A stretch of DNA of 64,000 nucleotides. Origin: Brevibacterium sp. UCMA 11754 (lineage in GTDB: Bacteria; Actinomycetota; Actinomycetes; Actinomycetales; Brevibacteriaceae). Location: assembly GCF_021532275.1 (NCBI RefSeq), contig NZ_JACBOT010000031.1, positions 62,001-126,000 on the forward strand. Direction: 5' to 3'. Each line of letters begins with the position of its first letter. The stretch's first letter is position 1. Below are positions 1 to 8,445 of the stretch, piece by piece. Both the position numbers and the translations under genes were made by a program. Under the pieces are notes generated by a model, which made no database searches, was not told where the DNA came from, and saw only the letters and a list, made by a program, of their open reading frames with translations.

Positions 1-16
1 TCCTATGGTGGGAGGT

Positions 17-463
17 ATGGACAACACCGAATTGACGGAAGAGTTCCTCCTCAACAAGGTCATCGCTCCGGTCGTTCTCGGCATGTTCGCCAACGACGAA
101 TGGGACAGCTACGGGATGAATCACGACCCGACCGACGCACGAAAGTGGATTGTCAGGGTCGTCGCCAACTGGGAGGCCGTCGACATCCCCCTCGAATACT
201 CGGAAGGCATCGAGTCGGTCAACGACCTCCAGCTGAAGCTCATCGCCGAGCTCCAAGCGTTCATCGACCGGTCGGAGATCGGGCAGCGCCGCGACGAGGA
301 GTGGGAGGCCGACGAACACAATGCTCCTCGCCCAAGTCTCAGACATGCGGTTCGCCCGAACTTCAGCGGACCTCCGGAATGCGCGACGCGCCTGCTGAGG
401 ATCCGCTCGCGCAATCTCCGCCTCGACCGGCGCCGCTGCCGATCCGCCCACCGCAGAGACTGA
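17..463 (+). CDS. Hypothetical protein, possibly with a scrambled C-terminus
   Basis: The ATG at 17 follows a good ribosome binding site (GGGAGG), so it is preferred to the ATG at 5. The first ~95 residues are acidic with normal amino-acid composition and include a WDSYGMNHDPTDARKW stretch. After about residue 105 the translation becomes very Arg/Ser/Pro-rich, as in out-of-frame GC-rich DNA, while another frame from about 321 gives a normal-looking segment (MLLAQVSDMRFARTSADL). A frameshift or a rearranged 3' end is therefore likely, and the next feature is a gene remnant. I recognise no family. Confidence 0.5.
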   Translation: MDNTELTEEFLLNKVIAPVVLGMFANDEWDSYGMNHDPTDARKWIVRVVANWEAVDIPLEYSEGIESVNDLQLKLIAELQAFIDRSEIGQRRDEEWEADEHNAPRPSLRHAVRPNFSGPPECATRLLRIRSRNLRLDRRRCRSAHRRD

Positions 464-487
464 CTCCGGTCCACAGCGGCTCACAGC

Positions 488-871
488 TCAGGCGCGCTCG
501 ACGAGGAAGTCGATGTCGACGTCGCTTGGCAGGGCACCGTATTCCCGGCCCCGGTTAGGACCCAACCGTGCCGATACAAACCCTGCGGCCACTTCAGCGG
601 GAGCGGAATCGAAGAGAATCGTGGCCTGCAGGAGCAGCGCCATCTTCTCCACCATTACGCGCCCGCAGCGCTGGATGCCTGCGATTCTGGCAGGGTCCCC
701 GCTGCTCACCGCCTCGAGCGAGCTGTGGAGGGAAGCGGCAAGCTCCTCATAGGCGGCGTCGAATTCCCGGTACCGGCCCAGCCCGGTTTCGAGGAAGCCC
801 AGGAAGGCCTTTGCTGTTCGCGGTTCACGGCCTAGGGCGCGCAGCACGTCGAGGACAATGACATTTCCAGA
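488..871 (-). pseudogene. 3' remnant of an AidB-like acyl-CoA dehydrogenase
   Basis: The reading frame encodes only the C-terminal ~128 residues of an acyl-CoA dehydrogenase. It starts at SGNVIVLDVLRALGREP, the block that in AidB-type enzymes follows the E-G-S-G-N flavin-region motif, and runs to the usual C-terminal LPSDVDIDFLVERA. Homology begins abruptly about 8 bp downstream of the stop codon of the ABC permease gene. The missing ~420 residues, including the FAD and acyl-CoA domains, are nowhere nearby. The fragment lies in the same direction as the ABC operon and may be transcribed by read-through. An upstream in-frame ATG lies inside the permease gene and is not a credible native start. 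Confidence 0.75.
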
Positions 872-878
872 TCGCCCC

Positions 879-2297
879 TCACACCGCTTCGAGGGCTTCG
901 ACAGGATTGACCGATGTCGCCGCGCGTGCCGGTCTGCCGCTGGCCACCGCGACGGCGAGGATCGAGCCGACGACCACGACAATCAGCACCCACCACGGCA
1001 GTGACGGTGCGAAGAAACCGGTGAGTGGCGAGATCACGGCGAGCGCACCGATCCAGCCGTAGAAGATGCCCAGGGGCAAAGCCACCGCGCATCCGGTCAC
1101 GCTCAGCTGCAGGCTCTCGCTGAGGACCATGGTTCTGACTCGCCGCGGAGTCTGTCCCAGTGCCATGAGCAGCCCGATCTCCTGAGTCCTCTGACGCACG
1201 GACAGCATGAGCGCATTCGCGACGCCGATGACGGCGATGACGACCGAGAAGACGACCATGCCGAGAAAGAACATCATGGTCTGGTCCACCACCGTCGTGA
1301 CCGCATCGCCGTCGGCTTCCCTCCCGCGCTGCCCCAGCAATGCTGCATACACCTCGAGTTGAGTCCGGAAGGTCGTCATGGCTGTCGCGAACATGACGAT
1401 GAGGGTCACTCCGATGACGAGTCCGATGACGGTGCGCGCGCTTCGCGCCGGGTGGCGGGCGATGGTCTTCGCCGCCAGGCGCGAGGAGGAAGTGCGAGCG
1501 AGCAGTTGCCCGACCAGCGTCTGCAACGGTGGCAGGATCCACGGATTGCCGATGATGAAGCCGAGGAAGGAGATCGCACCACCGACGGTGGCGACGGGCA
1601 GTCCGAGCGGATTGTTGATCGCCACTCCGACAGCCGCACCGCCGATGAGCATCACGAGACCGACACCGAGGAGAGCGATCACGGTCGTGAGTGATCGCTT
1701 CGATGGACGAAGCTCCTCAGGGCTGCGCTCGACGGTCTGTGATGTGGCTTCGACCGGCGAGATGTCCGAGATCCTTCGAGCTCCGAGATAGGCCGCATAC
1801 CAGGTGACGAGGAGTGTGGCAGCGGCGGGTACAAACACCTCGGCGTGCAGGAGGTCGGCGTCGTATCGGATCTGATCGCCGAGGATGGTGAGCGTCAGTC
1901 CGGCCAGAGCCGTCGAGACGAGGAGTGCTGCGATGACACCGGGGACCGCGATGATCAGCCCTTCCAGTGCTGCGGAGCGTCGCAGCCGCTTGGAGGAGGC
2001 TCCGATGAGTCGCAGCAGTGCGAGCTGTCTGCTGCGACCGGCGATGATGATCGAGAAGGTGTTGGCGATGACGATGCTGGAGACGAAGAGGGCGATGACG
2101 AAGAAGGTGAGGCCGACGAGCGCGATGAGGATCCGCGCGGTCGCGGACTCGTCGATCTCCTCGGTGGAGGTCATCCAGGCACTGAGGATTCCGATGCCCT
2201 GCATGATGGCGGTGCCGAAGAGCCCGGCGATGAAGACGACGAGGAAGCTGGGAGCGAACTGGCGCGGGTTCGCACGGATCTCGCGAAACGGGTTCAC
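879..2297 (-). CDS. FtsX-family ABC transporter permease (MacB/LolCE-like), copy 1
   Basis: This 472-aa membrane protein has two FtsX-type permease domains. The first carries SSIVIANTFSIIIAGRSRQLALLRLIGAS and the second VIGVANALMLSVRQRTQEIGLLMALGQT, both typical of MacB/LolC/FtsX permeases. Membrane segments lie near residues 15-40, 55-80, 105-130 and 155-170, with several more toward the C-terminus (about 290-310, 345-370, 400-425 and 435-455). The start is GTG, overlapping the ATPase stop by 4 bp, so the two genes are translationally coupled. The likely role is export of a lipophilic compound, peptide or lipoprotein with the adjacent ATPase; the substrate is unknown. It is a close paralogue of the permease at 8446-9867. 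Confidence 0.9.
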   Translation of the reverse strand: MNPFREIRANPRQFAPSFLVVFIAGLFGTAIMQGIGILSAWMTSTEEIDESATARILIALVGLTFFVIALFVSSIVIANTFSIIIAGRSRQLALLRLIGASSKRLRRSAALEGLIIAVPGVIAALLVSTALAGLTLTILGDQIRYDADLLHAEVFVPAAATLLVTWYAAYLGARRISDISPVEATSQTVERSPEELRPSKRSLTTVIALLGVGLVMLIGGAAVGVAINNPLGLPVATVGGAISFLGFIIGNPWILPPLQTLVGQLLARTSSSRLAAKTIARHPARSARTVIGLVIGVTLIVMFATAMTTFRTQLEVYAALLGQRGREADGDAVTTVVDQTMMFFLGMVVFSVVIAVIGVANALMLSVRQRTQEIGLLMALGQTPRRVRTMVLSESLQLSVTGCAVALPLGIFYGWIGALAVISPLTGFFAPSLPWWVLIVVVVGSILAVAVASGRPARAATSVNPVEALEAV

Positions 2298-3112
2298 GGT
2301 ACCTCACCCCGGCTGGGCTCCACTGCATCGGCGTCGTAGTCGACGTCGAGTTCCAACATCGAGCGGGCGATGACCTCGGCGCTGATTCCGTGATTGAGTT
2401 CGCTGACGGGTGTCCCGTCTGCGATGAATACCACGCGGTTCGCATGGGCGGCGACGACTGGGTCATGGGTGACGAGGAGGATCGTCTGGCCGAGGTCTCT
2501 GACGGCCTCGGCCATGATCCGCATGACCTCTCGGCCCGCCCGTGCGTCGAGGTTGCCGGTCGGTTCATCGGCGAAGAGAATATCGGGACGGGTCGCCAAT
2601 GCCCGTGCGATCGCCGTTCTCTGTTGCTGACCGCCTGAGATCTCGTTGGGTCTGTGGCTCATTCTGTCGGCGATTCCGAGTCGTTTTACGATGCTGTCGA
2701 TCCATGAGCGTTCGTCCGTCGTCGGCTTCCTGTCATCGAGTTCGAAGGGCAGAAGGATGTTCTCCCTGACTGTCAGCGTCGGCACGAGGTTGAAGGCCTG
2801 GAACACGAAGCCGATCCGTCGCCGCCTCAACGCGGTCAGTGCTTCATCGTTCAGTGCCGTGATCTCGCGTTCGCCGATGAACACCTGGCCCGTGCTCGGT
2901 CGATCGAGGCCGGCGAGCACGTGCATGAGGGTGGACTTGCCGGAGCCGGAGGGCCCCATCACCGCTGTCAGCGCTCCGGCATCGATGTCGAGGGTGACCC
3001 GGCCCAGAGCGGCAATCGTGGCCGTCTTCGAGTCGTAGACCTTCGACACATCGCAGAGTCGGGCGATGGGTTCAAGCGATCTCGGACTCGGATCATCGGA
3101 GGCAGTCGTCAC
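2294..3112 (-). CDS. ABC transporter ATP-binding protein (MacB/LolD-like), copy 1
   Basis: The 272-aa ATPase has Walker A GPSGSGKST near residue 53, the Q-loop FVFQAFNLVPT, the signature SGGQQQR, Walker B DILFADEPTGNLD and the switch histidine in LLVTHDP. These are the hallmarks of the LolD/MacB/FtsE subfamily. It is the first gene of a two-gene unit with the overlapping FtsX-like permease. A perfect 11-bp inverted repeat 35-65 bp upstream is a candidate operator, but no regulator gene is adjacent. The region 3,113-3,438 otherwise holds only this control region. Confidence 0.92.
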   Translation of the reverse strand: MTTASDDPSPRSLEPIARLCDVSKVYDSKTATIAALGRVTLDIDAGALTAVMGPSGSGKSTLMHVLAGLDRPSTGQVFIGEREITALNDEALTALRRRRIGFVFQAFNLVPTLTVRENILLPFELDDRKPTTDERSWIDSIVKRLGIADRMSHRPNEISGGQQQRTAIARALATRPDILFADEPTGNLDARAGREVMRIMAEAVRDLGQTILLVTHDPVVAAHANRVVFIADGTPVSELNHGISAEVIARSMLELDVDYDADAVEPSRGEVP

Positions 3113-3146
3113 ATTCTCACCTGTCTGTCAGTTGGTTCGATGGGCA

Positions 3147-3177
3147 GTCCGTTGCAACGAAGTCCATTGCAACGGAC
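3147..3177. promoter_or_regulatory. Inverted-repeat operator candidate of the first ABC operon
   Basis: Two perfect 11-bp arms, GTCCGTTGCAA and TTGCAACGGAC, are separated by 9 bp. A further half-site-like CCGCTGCAAAG lies about 10 bp away. The element sits just upstream of the ATPase start, where a TetR- or MarR-type regulator would bind. The regulator is unknown. Confidence 0.5.
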
Positions 3178-3438
3178 AAGCCGATCCGCTGCAAAGAATG
3201 GCTGTTCATTTCAGGCTACTGCGATGCCAGCACAGGACGCATTGCAGAAACCCCCACTTCACCCGGGAACCTCTCGTCTCGTCTCCGACACGAAAACCCG
3301 AACGCATGAGGAAAGCGACGGCCACCTACCGGGCGCACATAGGCTCACGCAGTCTCGCGAGGGTTCACGCAGTCGCCCGAAGGGGCCAGCTCAAAGAAGT
3401 CTCTGGTGGGTTCGGCGCACCTGTGGTCCACTTAGAGC

Positions 3439-3834
3439 ATGACTTTCGAAGCACAGCACATCTCACAGACGATCCGTCGGGACCCCTCCGACATCGCGGT
3501 CTTCGCCGGCAATCCCGCGAACCTCCCGCAGTGGGCGGCCGGCCTGAGTACGGGCATCCGCAATGAGGCCGGACGTTGGATCACCGATTCGCCGATGGGC
3601 GAAGTCGAGGTCAGCTTCCGGCCCGGCATCGAGTTCGGGATCCTCGACCACGACGTGATCTTCCCCGATGGCACCACCGTGCACAATCCGCTGCGTGTGC
3701 TCCACAACGATGATGTCAGCGAAGTCGTCTTCACTGTCTACCGCCTCCCGAATGTCACCGACGAGGAATTCGCCCACGACACCGAAGCAGTGCAGAGGGA
3801 CCTTGAACGACTCCGCGATGTCCTCGAAGCCTGA
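3439..3834 (+). CDS. SRPBCC-family protein (START/polyketide cyclase-like fold)
   Basis: This 131-aa protein opens with the beta-strand and helix pattern of SRPBCC proteins (HISQTIRRDPSDIAVFAGNPANLPQWAAGL). It continues through MGEVEVSFRPGIEFGILDHDVIFPDG and ends in a long C-terminal helix (DTEAVQRDLERLRDVLEA), which normally lines the ligand cavity. The fold binds small hydrophobic ligands, but the ligand cannot be read from the sequence. Its 3' end overlaps the proposed start of the acyltransferase gene. Three more SRPBCC-type proteins occur in the window (40266, 41252, 57649). Confidence 0.75.
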   Translation: MTFEAQHISQTIRRDPSDIAVFAGNPANLPQWAAGLSTGIRNEAGRWITDSPMGEVEVSFRPGIEFGILDHDVIFPDGTTVHNPLRVLHNDDVSEVVFTVYRLPNVTDEEFAHDTEAVQRDLERLRDVLEA

Positions 3835-4987
3835 CCGTTCGAATGCATCCCTAACACCTGTTGCCGCCCTAGGGTGGGGGCACCGGTTCATCAATGCCGC
3901 CATGCGCACCGTGTATTTCGGTCGCATCCGCGTCCTGGACCTGAGTGGCGAGTCCACAGACCGCGACGGCGCTTCCACAGACCACCGGCCTCAGACGAAT
4001 CCACGTCCGCGCCTCATCATTTCCAGTCACCGCAATGGCGCCATCGACGGTCACCAGGTGCTCGCCGCATTCCCACGAGCGCAGTTCCTCATCTCGATCC
4101 AGCTCATCCGCAGCTGGTTCCTGCGTCTCTTCATCGCCGGCATCCCCGTCGTCCGGCCCAAGGACGTCGAACGCTACAACCTCGATCCCACATCGGTGGC
4201 CAGTCCGGTCGAAGCCGGCACCGCACAACTTCGCCGAGGCGGTGACCTGGGCATCTTCCCCGAAGCCAGCAGCGAATGGGGCCACCGACCCCAACCCTAC
4301 AAATCTGGTGCTGCCCGCATCGCCTGCACCCTGCTCGAGGAAGGCATCGATCTCGAGGTGATCCCGGTGGGCCTGTTCTATTCGACTCCTGACAGGTTCC
4401 GCTCCCGCGCCGAGGTGGTCCACGGGAAGTCGATCACGATTCCGGCCCGCAATGGCCAGGATCGATCCGTATGGGAGGCCGAGGTCTCCTCGGCGATGGG
4501 ATCGGCCCTCGATGAGATCTCGGTGAACTGTCCCGACGAAGAGACCTTCGAGCGGATCCAGGCGAAGGCGCTCAATGTCGCCCGCAGAACACCGGGCAGA
4601 GCGGCCACGTTCGCGAAGGCGTTTCTGGACCTGCAGCGCCAGGGCGACGCGGAAACGAGCCTCGACGCACAGCACGCCGACGGCGCGGAGGCGGTCAGCG
4701 ATGTGGAGGAGCTCGGTCCCGTCGCCGCCACCCTCCTGCGCTGGGTCGGGCTCGGACTCATGTGGCTCTACACCCCCGTGCTCGCGGCAGCTGCCCTTGC
4801 CGGATCGCGCGCGGACGGTCGCAATACTGTCACATTCTTCCGCCTCCTCGGCGGCTTCGCAGCGGTTATGGTCTGGGTACCAGCACTCATCGTTGCCGCG
4901 TTCTTCTGGCCCCTGGTCATAGGAATCGGCATCGTCAGTGCGGTCTGCGGCTGGCTACTTCTGGGCCTGCGTCGCTTCCGTCTGTGA
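3818..4987 (+). CDS. Lysophospholipid/glycerol-phosphate acyltransferase-like membrane protein
   Basis: The protein carries PlsC-like acyltransferase motifs. The catalytic histidine-aspartate block appears as SHRNGAIDG (H-X5-D spacing, as in glycerol-3-phosphate acyltransferases of the NHPNALID type). The glycine-rich substrate motif appears as FPEASSEWGHRPQPYKSGAARIA. Two C-terminal membrane helices follow (about residues 310-330 and 350-390). The start is uncertain: ATG 3818 overlaps the upstream gene by 17 bp, while ATG 3902 (MRTVYFGRIRV) follows a GGTGGGGG stretch. A role in membrane lipid or lipoglycan acylation is inferred. Confidence 0.75.
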   Translation: MSSKPDRSNASLTPVAALGWGHRFINAAMRTVYFGRIRVLDLSGESTDRDGASTDHRPQTNPRPRLIISSHRNGAIDGHQVLAAFPRAQFLISIQLIRSWFLRLFIAGIPVVRPKDVERYNLDPTSVASPVEAGTAQLRRGGDLGIFPEASSEWGHRPQPYKSGAARIACTLLEEGIDLEVIPVGLFYSTPDRFRSRAEVVHGKSITIPARNGQDRSVWEAEVSSAMGSALDEISVNCPDEETFERIQAKALNVARRTPGRAATFAKAFLDLQRQGDAETSLDAQHADGAEAVSDVEELGPVAATLLRWVGLGLMWLYTPVLAAAALAGSRADGRNTVTFFRLLGGFAAVMVWVPALIVAAFFWPLVIGIGIVSAVCGWLLLGLRRFRL

Positions 4988-5057
4988 CCCGATCGACCAC
5001 CGTCCACTGTCCCCTCGATATCAGCCCGCCCCACCTGAGACATCTCTAGGAGCACTC

Positions 5058-7649
5058 GTGACACTCACCCTCGGCTTCACCGATCCTCTCGCCACCGAAC
5101 TTGCGACCAGCGGCGGCAAGGGCGCCAGCCTCGCGAAGTCCGCGCAGAATCTGCCCGTGCCCGGCGGCTTCATCGTCACCGCCGACGCCTACACACAATT
5201 CGTCGCACCCCTGCAGTCGCGGATCAGCGAGCTCATGGATACAGACCACCCCGCCGAGGCGATCGGCGAGCTCATCCGCAGCACCCCTGTCCCCGATGCG
5301 TGGCTCGCGGACTTCGAGGCGGCGGCCCAGGCTGCAGGCCTGAGTGGTCAGGCGGTGGCGGTCCGCTCTTCGGGGACCATGGAGGATCTGCCCGGGGCGG
5401 CCTTCGCCGGACAGCACGACACCTACCTCGGGGTTCGCGGAACGAAGTCCATCGCCGAGGCGGTGCGCGACTGCTATGCCTCCCTGTGGAATCCGCACGC
5501 CTTCCGCTACCGTCAGCAGCTCGAGGCGAAGATGGCCGTCGTCGTCCAGCTCATGGTCGCAGTCGGTGCTGAGGAAGCTGCCGGGGTCGCGTTCTCCGTC
5601 GATCCGGTGCGCGGCAACACGGACGAAGTCCTCATCAATGCGGCGTTCGGACTGGGCGAGACCGTCGTCGGCGGGGAGGAACCCGTCGACGAATTCCGGA
5701 TCGCCCGCGCCGACGGAACCCAGGTCGCTGCCGAGATCGCGGACAAGCCGAAGGCCCTCGTCATGCGTGAGCCTGCGGAAGCCGAAGACGTTGACGACGA
5801 CGGTCACAACGGACAACACGAACACGGCGATGCGCGGACGAGGGAGGTCCACCTCGGCGGGGATCAGCGGACTCGTCCGGCACTGACTGTGGAGCAGGCC
5901 CGAGCGGTGGCCGAACTCTCCGTCCGTGCGGAGGATCATTTCGGTTTCCCGCAGGACATCGAGTGGGCCTTCAGTGGTGACGACCTCTTCCTCCTGCAGT
6001 CGCGGCCGATCACTCGCGTCGCACCCCGCTGGACCCGCGACGAATCGGCCGAACGATTCCCCACTCCGGTCACGCCTCTGACCTGGGACCTCGTCGAGGC
6101 AGGATTCCACTACTCACTCAACCACAGTTTCGACCTCATGGGTCTTCCGCCGTTCGACGACAAGTGGTTCGTGATGCGTGACTTCTACATCTACGGCAAC
6201 CAGACGGCCGTCGATCTCTACGCCGGGAGACTGCCGACGAAGATGCTTTCCAGCGTGGAGACCATCACCGAATCGCTGCCGGAGATCGCTTCTCAGTTCG
6301 GTTGGGTGCAGGAACTTCCCGTGCGGTGGATGCGGGACCTCGACACGTACCTCATGGGCATCGGCAAGCTCTCCCACGAACCGCTGGAGGACAAGTCGCT
6401 GGCCGAGGTGTGGGATCACGTGATCGCCATCAGCGACCTCGGCACGGAGTACTTCCGCCCCGACATCGCGATCTCTCTGACGCAGCAGACACTTTACGGT
6501 GCGCTCTCGCACATGCTCGAGATGGCATTGGACAAGGAGACCGCGCGCCTCGTGTTCGAGCGACTGCTGGCATCGACGGAGACGAAGACCTCGCAGGTCA
6601 ACGCCGAACTCTGGGAGCTCTCACGCATTGTGCGCAGCAATCCCGAGCTGTCGTCGACGCTGCGCAGCCACACTGGCGAGGAGGGGCTGGCGGTCCTCGG
6701 TGACTTCCCCGAGTTCTTCGACGAGTTCGCGACCTTCCTCGCCAAGCACGGCCACCGGGAACTCGACTTCGATGCCTACCATCCGACCTGGGTCGAGGCC
6801 CCGCACATCGTCCTCGATCAGGTTCGGCTGCTGGCAGATCGAGCTGAGAACGCCTCGGCGGACTCCGATCTGGAGCGCAAGGTCCTGCAGGCCGAGACCG
6901 AGCGGGCCGTGGTCAACGCCGTCCCGGAGAAGCTGCGCTATCTGGTGCAGGAGGTCATCCGCCTGGCACGTTCGTACACGGCGCTCGATGACCTGGAGCA
7001 CTACCAGACCACACGCCTGACGCTGCCGATGCGGCGGGCCCTGCGTGAGCTGGGTCAGAGACTTGTCGACCAAGGTGTCCTCACCAACCCTATGGATGTC
7101 TACTTCATCAATTTCGAGCCTCTCGACGCGGCGATCCGCGCTGCAGATGGGCATCACTCCCCCGCCGGAGATTCTGTTGGTCCCGGCAACGGGCAGCACT
7201 CCCCCGCCGAGGCTCTGGCCGGCCTGGCTGCGATCGCGGAGAAGAACAAGGCCGGGTATCTGGAAGCGGTTGAGCGGACCCCCGAGTGGGAGCACGGTCG
7301 TGCGCCCGAGGTCGGTGATGACACGGACGGTGACTTCATCAAGGGAACTGCCGGCAGTCCCGGCGAGGTCACGGGCGAGGTCTTCGTCGTCCACAGTCCC
7401 GAGGACTTCTCGTCCTTCCCGGACGGGGCGATCCTCGTTGCCCGAACCACGAATCCGGCGTGGACGGCTCTGTTCTACCAGGCCAGCGGCGTCATCACGG
7501 AAAGCGGCGGTGCGCTCTCCCACGGTGCGGTCACGGCTCGTGAGCTGGGCCTGCCCGCAGTCATGGCCGTCCGCGATGCCACCAGCCGCTTCACCTCGGG
7601 TCAGACGGTGAGCGTCAACGGCAGCAACGGCACGGTGACACCGAGCTGA
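5058..7649 (+). CDS. PEP/pyruvate-binding phosphotransferase, rifampicin phosphotransferase-like
   Basis: A GTG start at 5058 follows AGGAG and gives 863 residues, close to the ~865 typical of rifampicin phosphotransferase (Rph). The N-terminal ~320 residues form the ATP-grasp domain (GGKGASLAKSA, VAVRSSGTMEDLPGAAFAG, DIEWAFSGDDLFLLQSRPITR). The middle region contains GHRELDFDAYHPTW, at the place where Rph has its GxRxxGEIDxxxPRW antibiotic-binding element. The C-terminal swivelling domain has GGALSHGAVTAREL with the phospho-accepting His at about residue 822. The large C-terminal PEP-utilising barrel of PpsA/PpdK is absent. Rph transfers the beta-phosphate of ATP to rifampicin; whether this protein does so is inference. 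An acidic Asp/His/Asn-rich insertion lies near residues 240-260. Confidence 0.75.
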   Translation: MTLTLGFTDPLATELATSGGKGASLAKSAQNLPVPGGFIVTADAYTQFVAPLQSRISELMDTDHPAEAIGELIRSTPVPDAWLADFEAAAQAAGLSGQAVAVRSSGTMEDLPGAAFAGQHDTYLGVRGTKSIAEAVRDCYASLWNPHAFRYRQQLEAKMAVVVQLMVAVGAEEAAGVAFSVDPVRGNTDEVLINAAFGLGETVVGGEEPVDEFRIARADGTQVAAEIADKPKALVMREPAEAEDVDDDGHNGQHEHGDARTREVHLGGDQRTRPALTVEQARAVAELSVRAEDHFGFPQDIEWAFSGDDLFLLQSRPITRVAPRWTRDESAERFPTPVTPLTWDLVEAGFHYSLNHSFDLMGLPPFDDKWFVMRDFYIYGNQTAVDLYAGRLPTKMLSSVETITESLPEIASQFGWVQELPVRWMRDLDTYLMGIGKLSHEPLEDKSLAEVWDHVIAISDLGTEYFRPDIAISLTQQTLYGALSHMLEMALDKETARLVFERLLASTETKTSQVNAELWELSRIVRSNPELSSTLRSHTGEEGLAVLGDFPEFFDEFATFLAKHGHRELDFDAYHPTWVEAPHIVLDQVRLLADRAENASADSDLERKVLQAETERAVVNAVPEKLRYLVQEVIRLARSYTALDDLEHYQTTRLTLPMRRALRELGQRLVDQGVLTNPMDVYFINFEPLDAAIRAADGHHSPAGDSVGPGNGQHSPAEALAGLAAIAEKNKAGYLEAVERTPEWEHGRAPEVGDDTDGDFIKGTAGSPGEVTGEVFVVHSPEDFSSFPDGAILVARTTNPAWTALFYQASGVITESGGALSHGAVTARELGLPAVMAVRDATSRFTSGQTVSVNGSNGTVTPS

Positions 7650-7686
7650 GGACCACCTCGGCGGATGAGGGTGACGATCAACTGCT

Positions 7687-8361
7687 CTACATCCTGCGCT
7701 GCCGACGATTGGGCAACAGTGCCTGGAGGACTCCGGAACCGATACTTCCGTTGACGCGGATCGTGGGACACCCTTCTTCCGCAGCCTCGTTGGCCTTGAA
7801 TGTGATGACTGCAATCGCTCTGCGCTGGAGATCCGTGATGTCGACGCCCCAGCTTTCAGGGACGACGAGTTTCAGGGTGCCGGTACGGGCCGCGACCTGG
7901 AGATCGATGACCTTGAGGTCTGTGTTGACCTCGAGGAAGTTGAGCTCGAGGAGAACTCCAGCGGGTTCGCACCGCAGGAACGCAGGCACGGGCCAGCGGC
8001 CGCGCCGAATGAGTCCGGTGGTCCACGGCGCGTGCAGGACCTCTCTGTCCTCGTCGCTCCAGCCAGGGCCGAACCTCGGGGTCGCGACTTCACCGGCACG
8101 GGCAGCTTCGAACTCGGCACGCACGCGTGCCGAAGGCAGATCGGACGTGACGTCCGCCAGCACCTCATCGAGATCGATCGGGAAACGTGAGGACTCGACC
8201 CGTTCCATCCGCTCCTCGAGCTCGTCAAGCCTGATCCGTCCGTCGCCTGCGGCCTTCCGGAGTGTTTCTATCGCGGCATCGCGCTCGGGGTAACCGATGC
8301 GCAGTGTGCGAGCCGGGTCTCCCGACTGCCCTGTCGGCTCATCTGGACCAGGAAGAATCAT
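7687..8361 (-). CDS. DUF1707 / LiaF-like domain protein
   Basis: Starting at ATG 8361 the protein is about 224 aa. The N-terminal RIGYPERDAAIETLRKAAGDGRIRLDELEERMERV is the DUF1707 (SHOCT-like) helical domain of actinobacterial envelope-stress proteins. The C-terminal half (LKVIDLQVAARTGTLKLVVPESWGVDI) resembles the beta-helical LiaF C-terminal domain, and here lacks membrane segments. An upstream in-frame ATG at 8442 would add 27 poorly conserved residues that read through a palindrome and is less likely. The gene is convergent with the Rph-like gene. Confidence 0.75.
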   Translation of the reverse strand: MILPGPDEPTGQSGDPARTLRIGYPERDAAIETLRKAAGDGRIRLDELEERMERVESSRFPIDLDEVLADVTSDLPSARVRAEFEAARAGEVATPRFGPGWSDEDREVLHAPWTTGLIRRGRWPVPAFLRCEPAGVLLELNFLEVNTDLKVIDLQVAARTGTLKLVVPESWGVDITDLQRRAIAVITFKANEAAEEGCPTIRVNGSIGSGVLQALLPNRRQRRM

Positions 8362-8421
8362 CTCACCATCGTGCCCGATTCCTGTGTGAGGGGCAACGGA
8401 GCGGTCAGTCCGGGACTGCAC

Positions 8422-8440
8422 GACCACCTCGGCGAGGGTC
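8422..8440. repeat. Palindromic CACCTCGGCG element between genes
   Basis: The sequence GACCACCTCGGCGAGGGTC is an imperfect palindrome. It carries one exact copy of the window-wide 10-mer CACCTCGGCG and lies between the stop of the second ABC permease and the DUF1707 gene. It could form a weak terminator hairpin, and it belongs to the overrepresented motif family described in the findings. Confidence 0.5.
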
Positions 8441-8445
8441 ATAAC

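Noticed and set aside
832-1542. 236-aa minus-strand frame over the ABC permease gene
   Set aside because: It is a shifted frame of the FtsX-like permease with Arg/His/Asp-rich, non-protein-like composition.
5058-7649. Phosphoenolpyruvate synthase (PpsA)
   Set aside because: The C-terminal PEP-utilising TIM barrel is missing and the phospho-His domain is at the very C-terminus, as in Rph-like enzymes.
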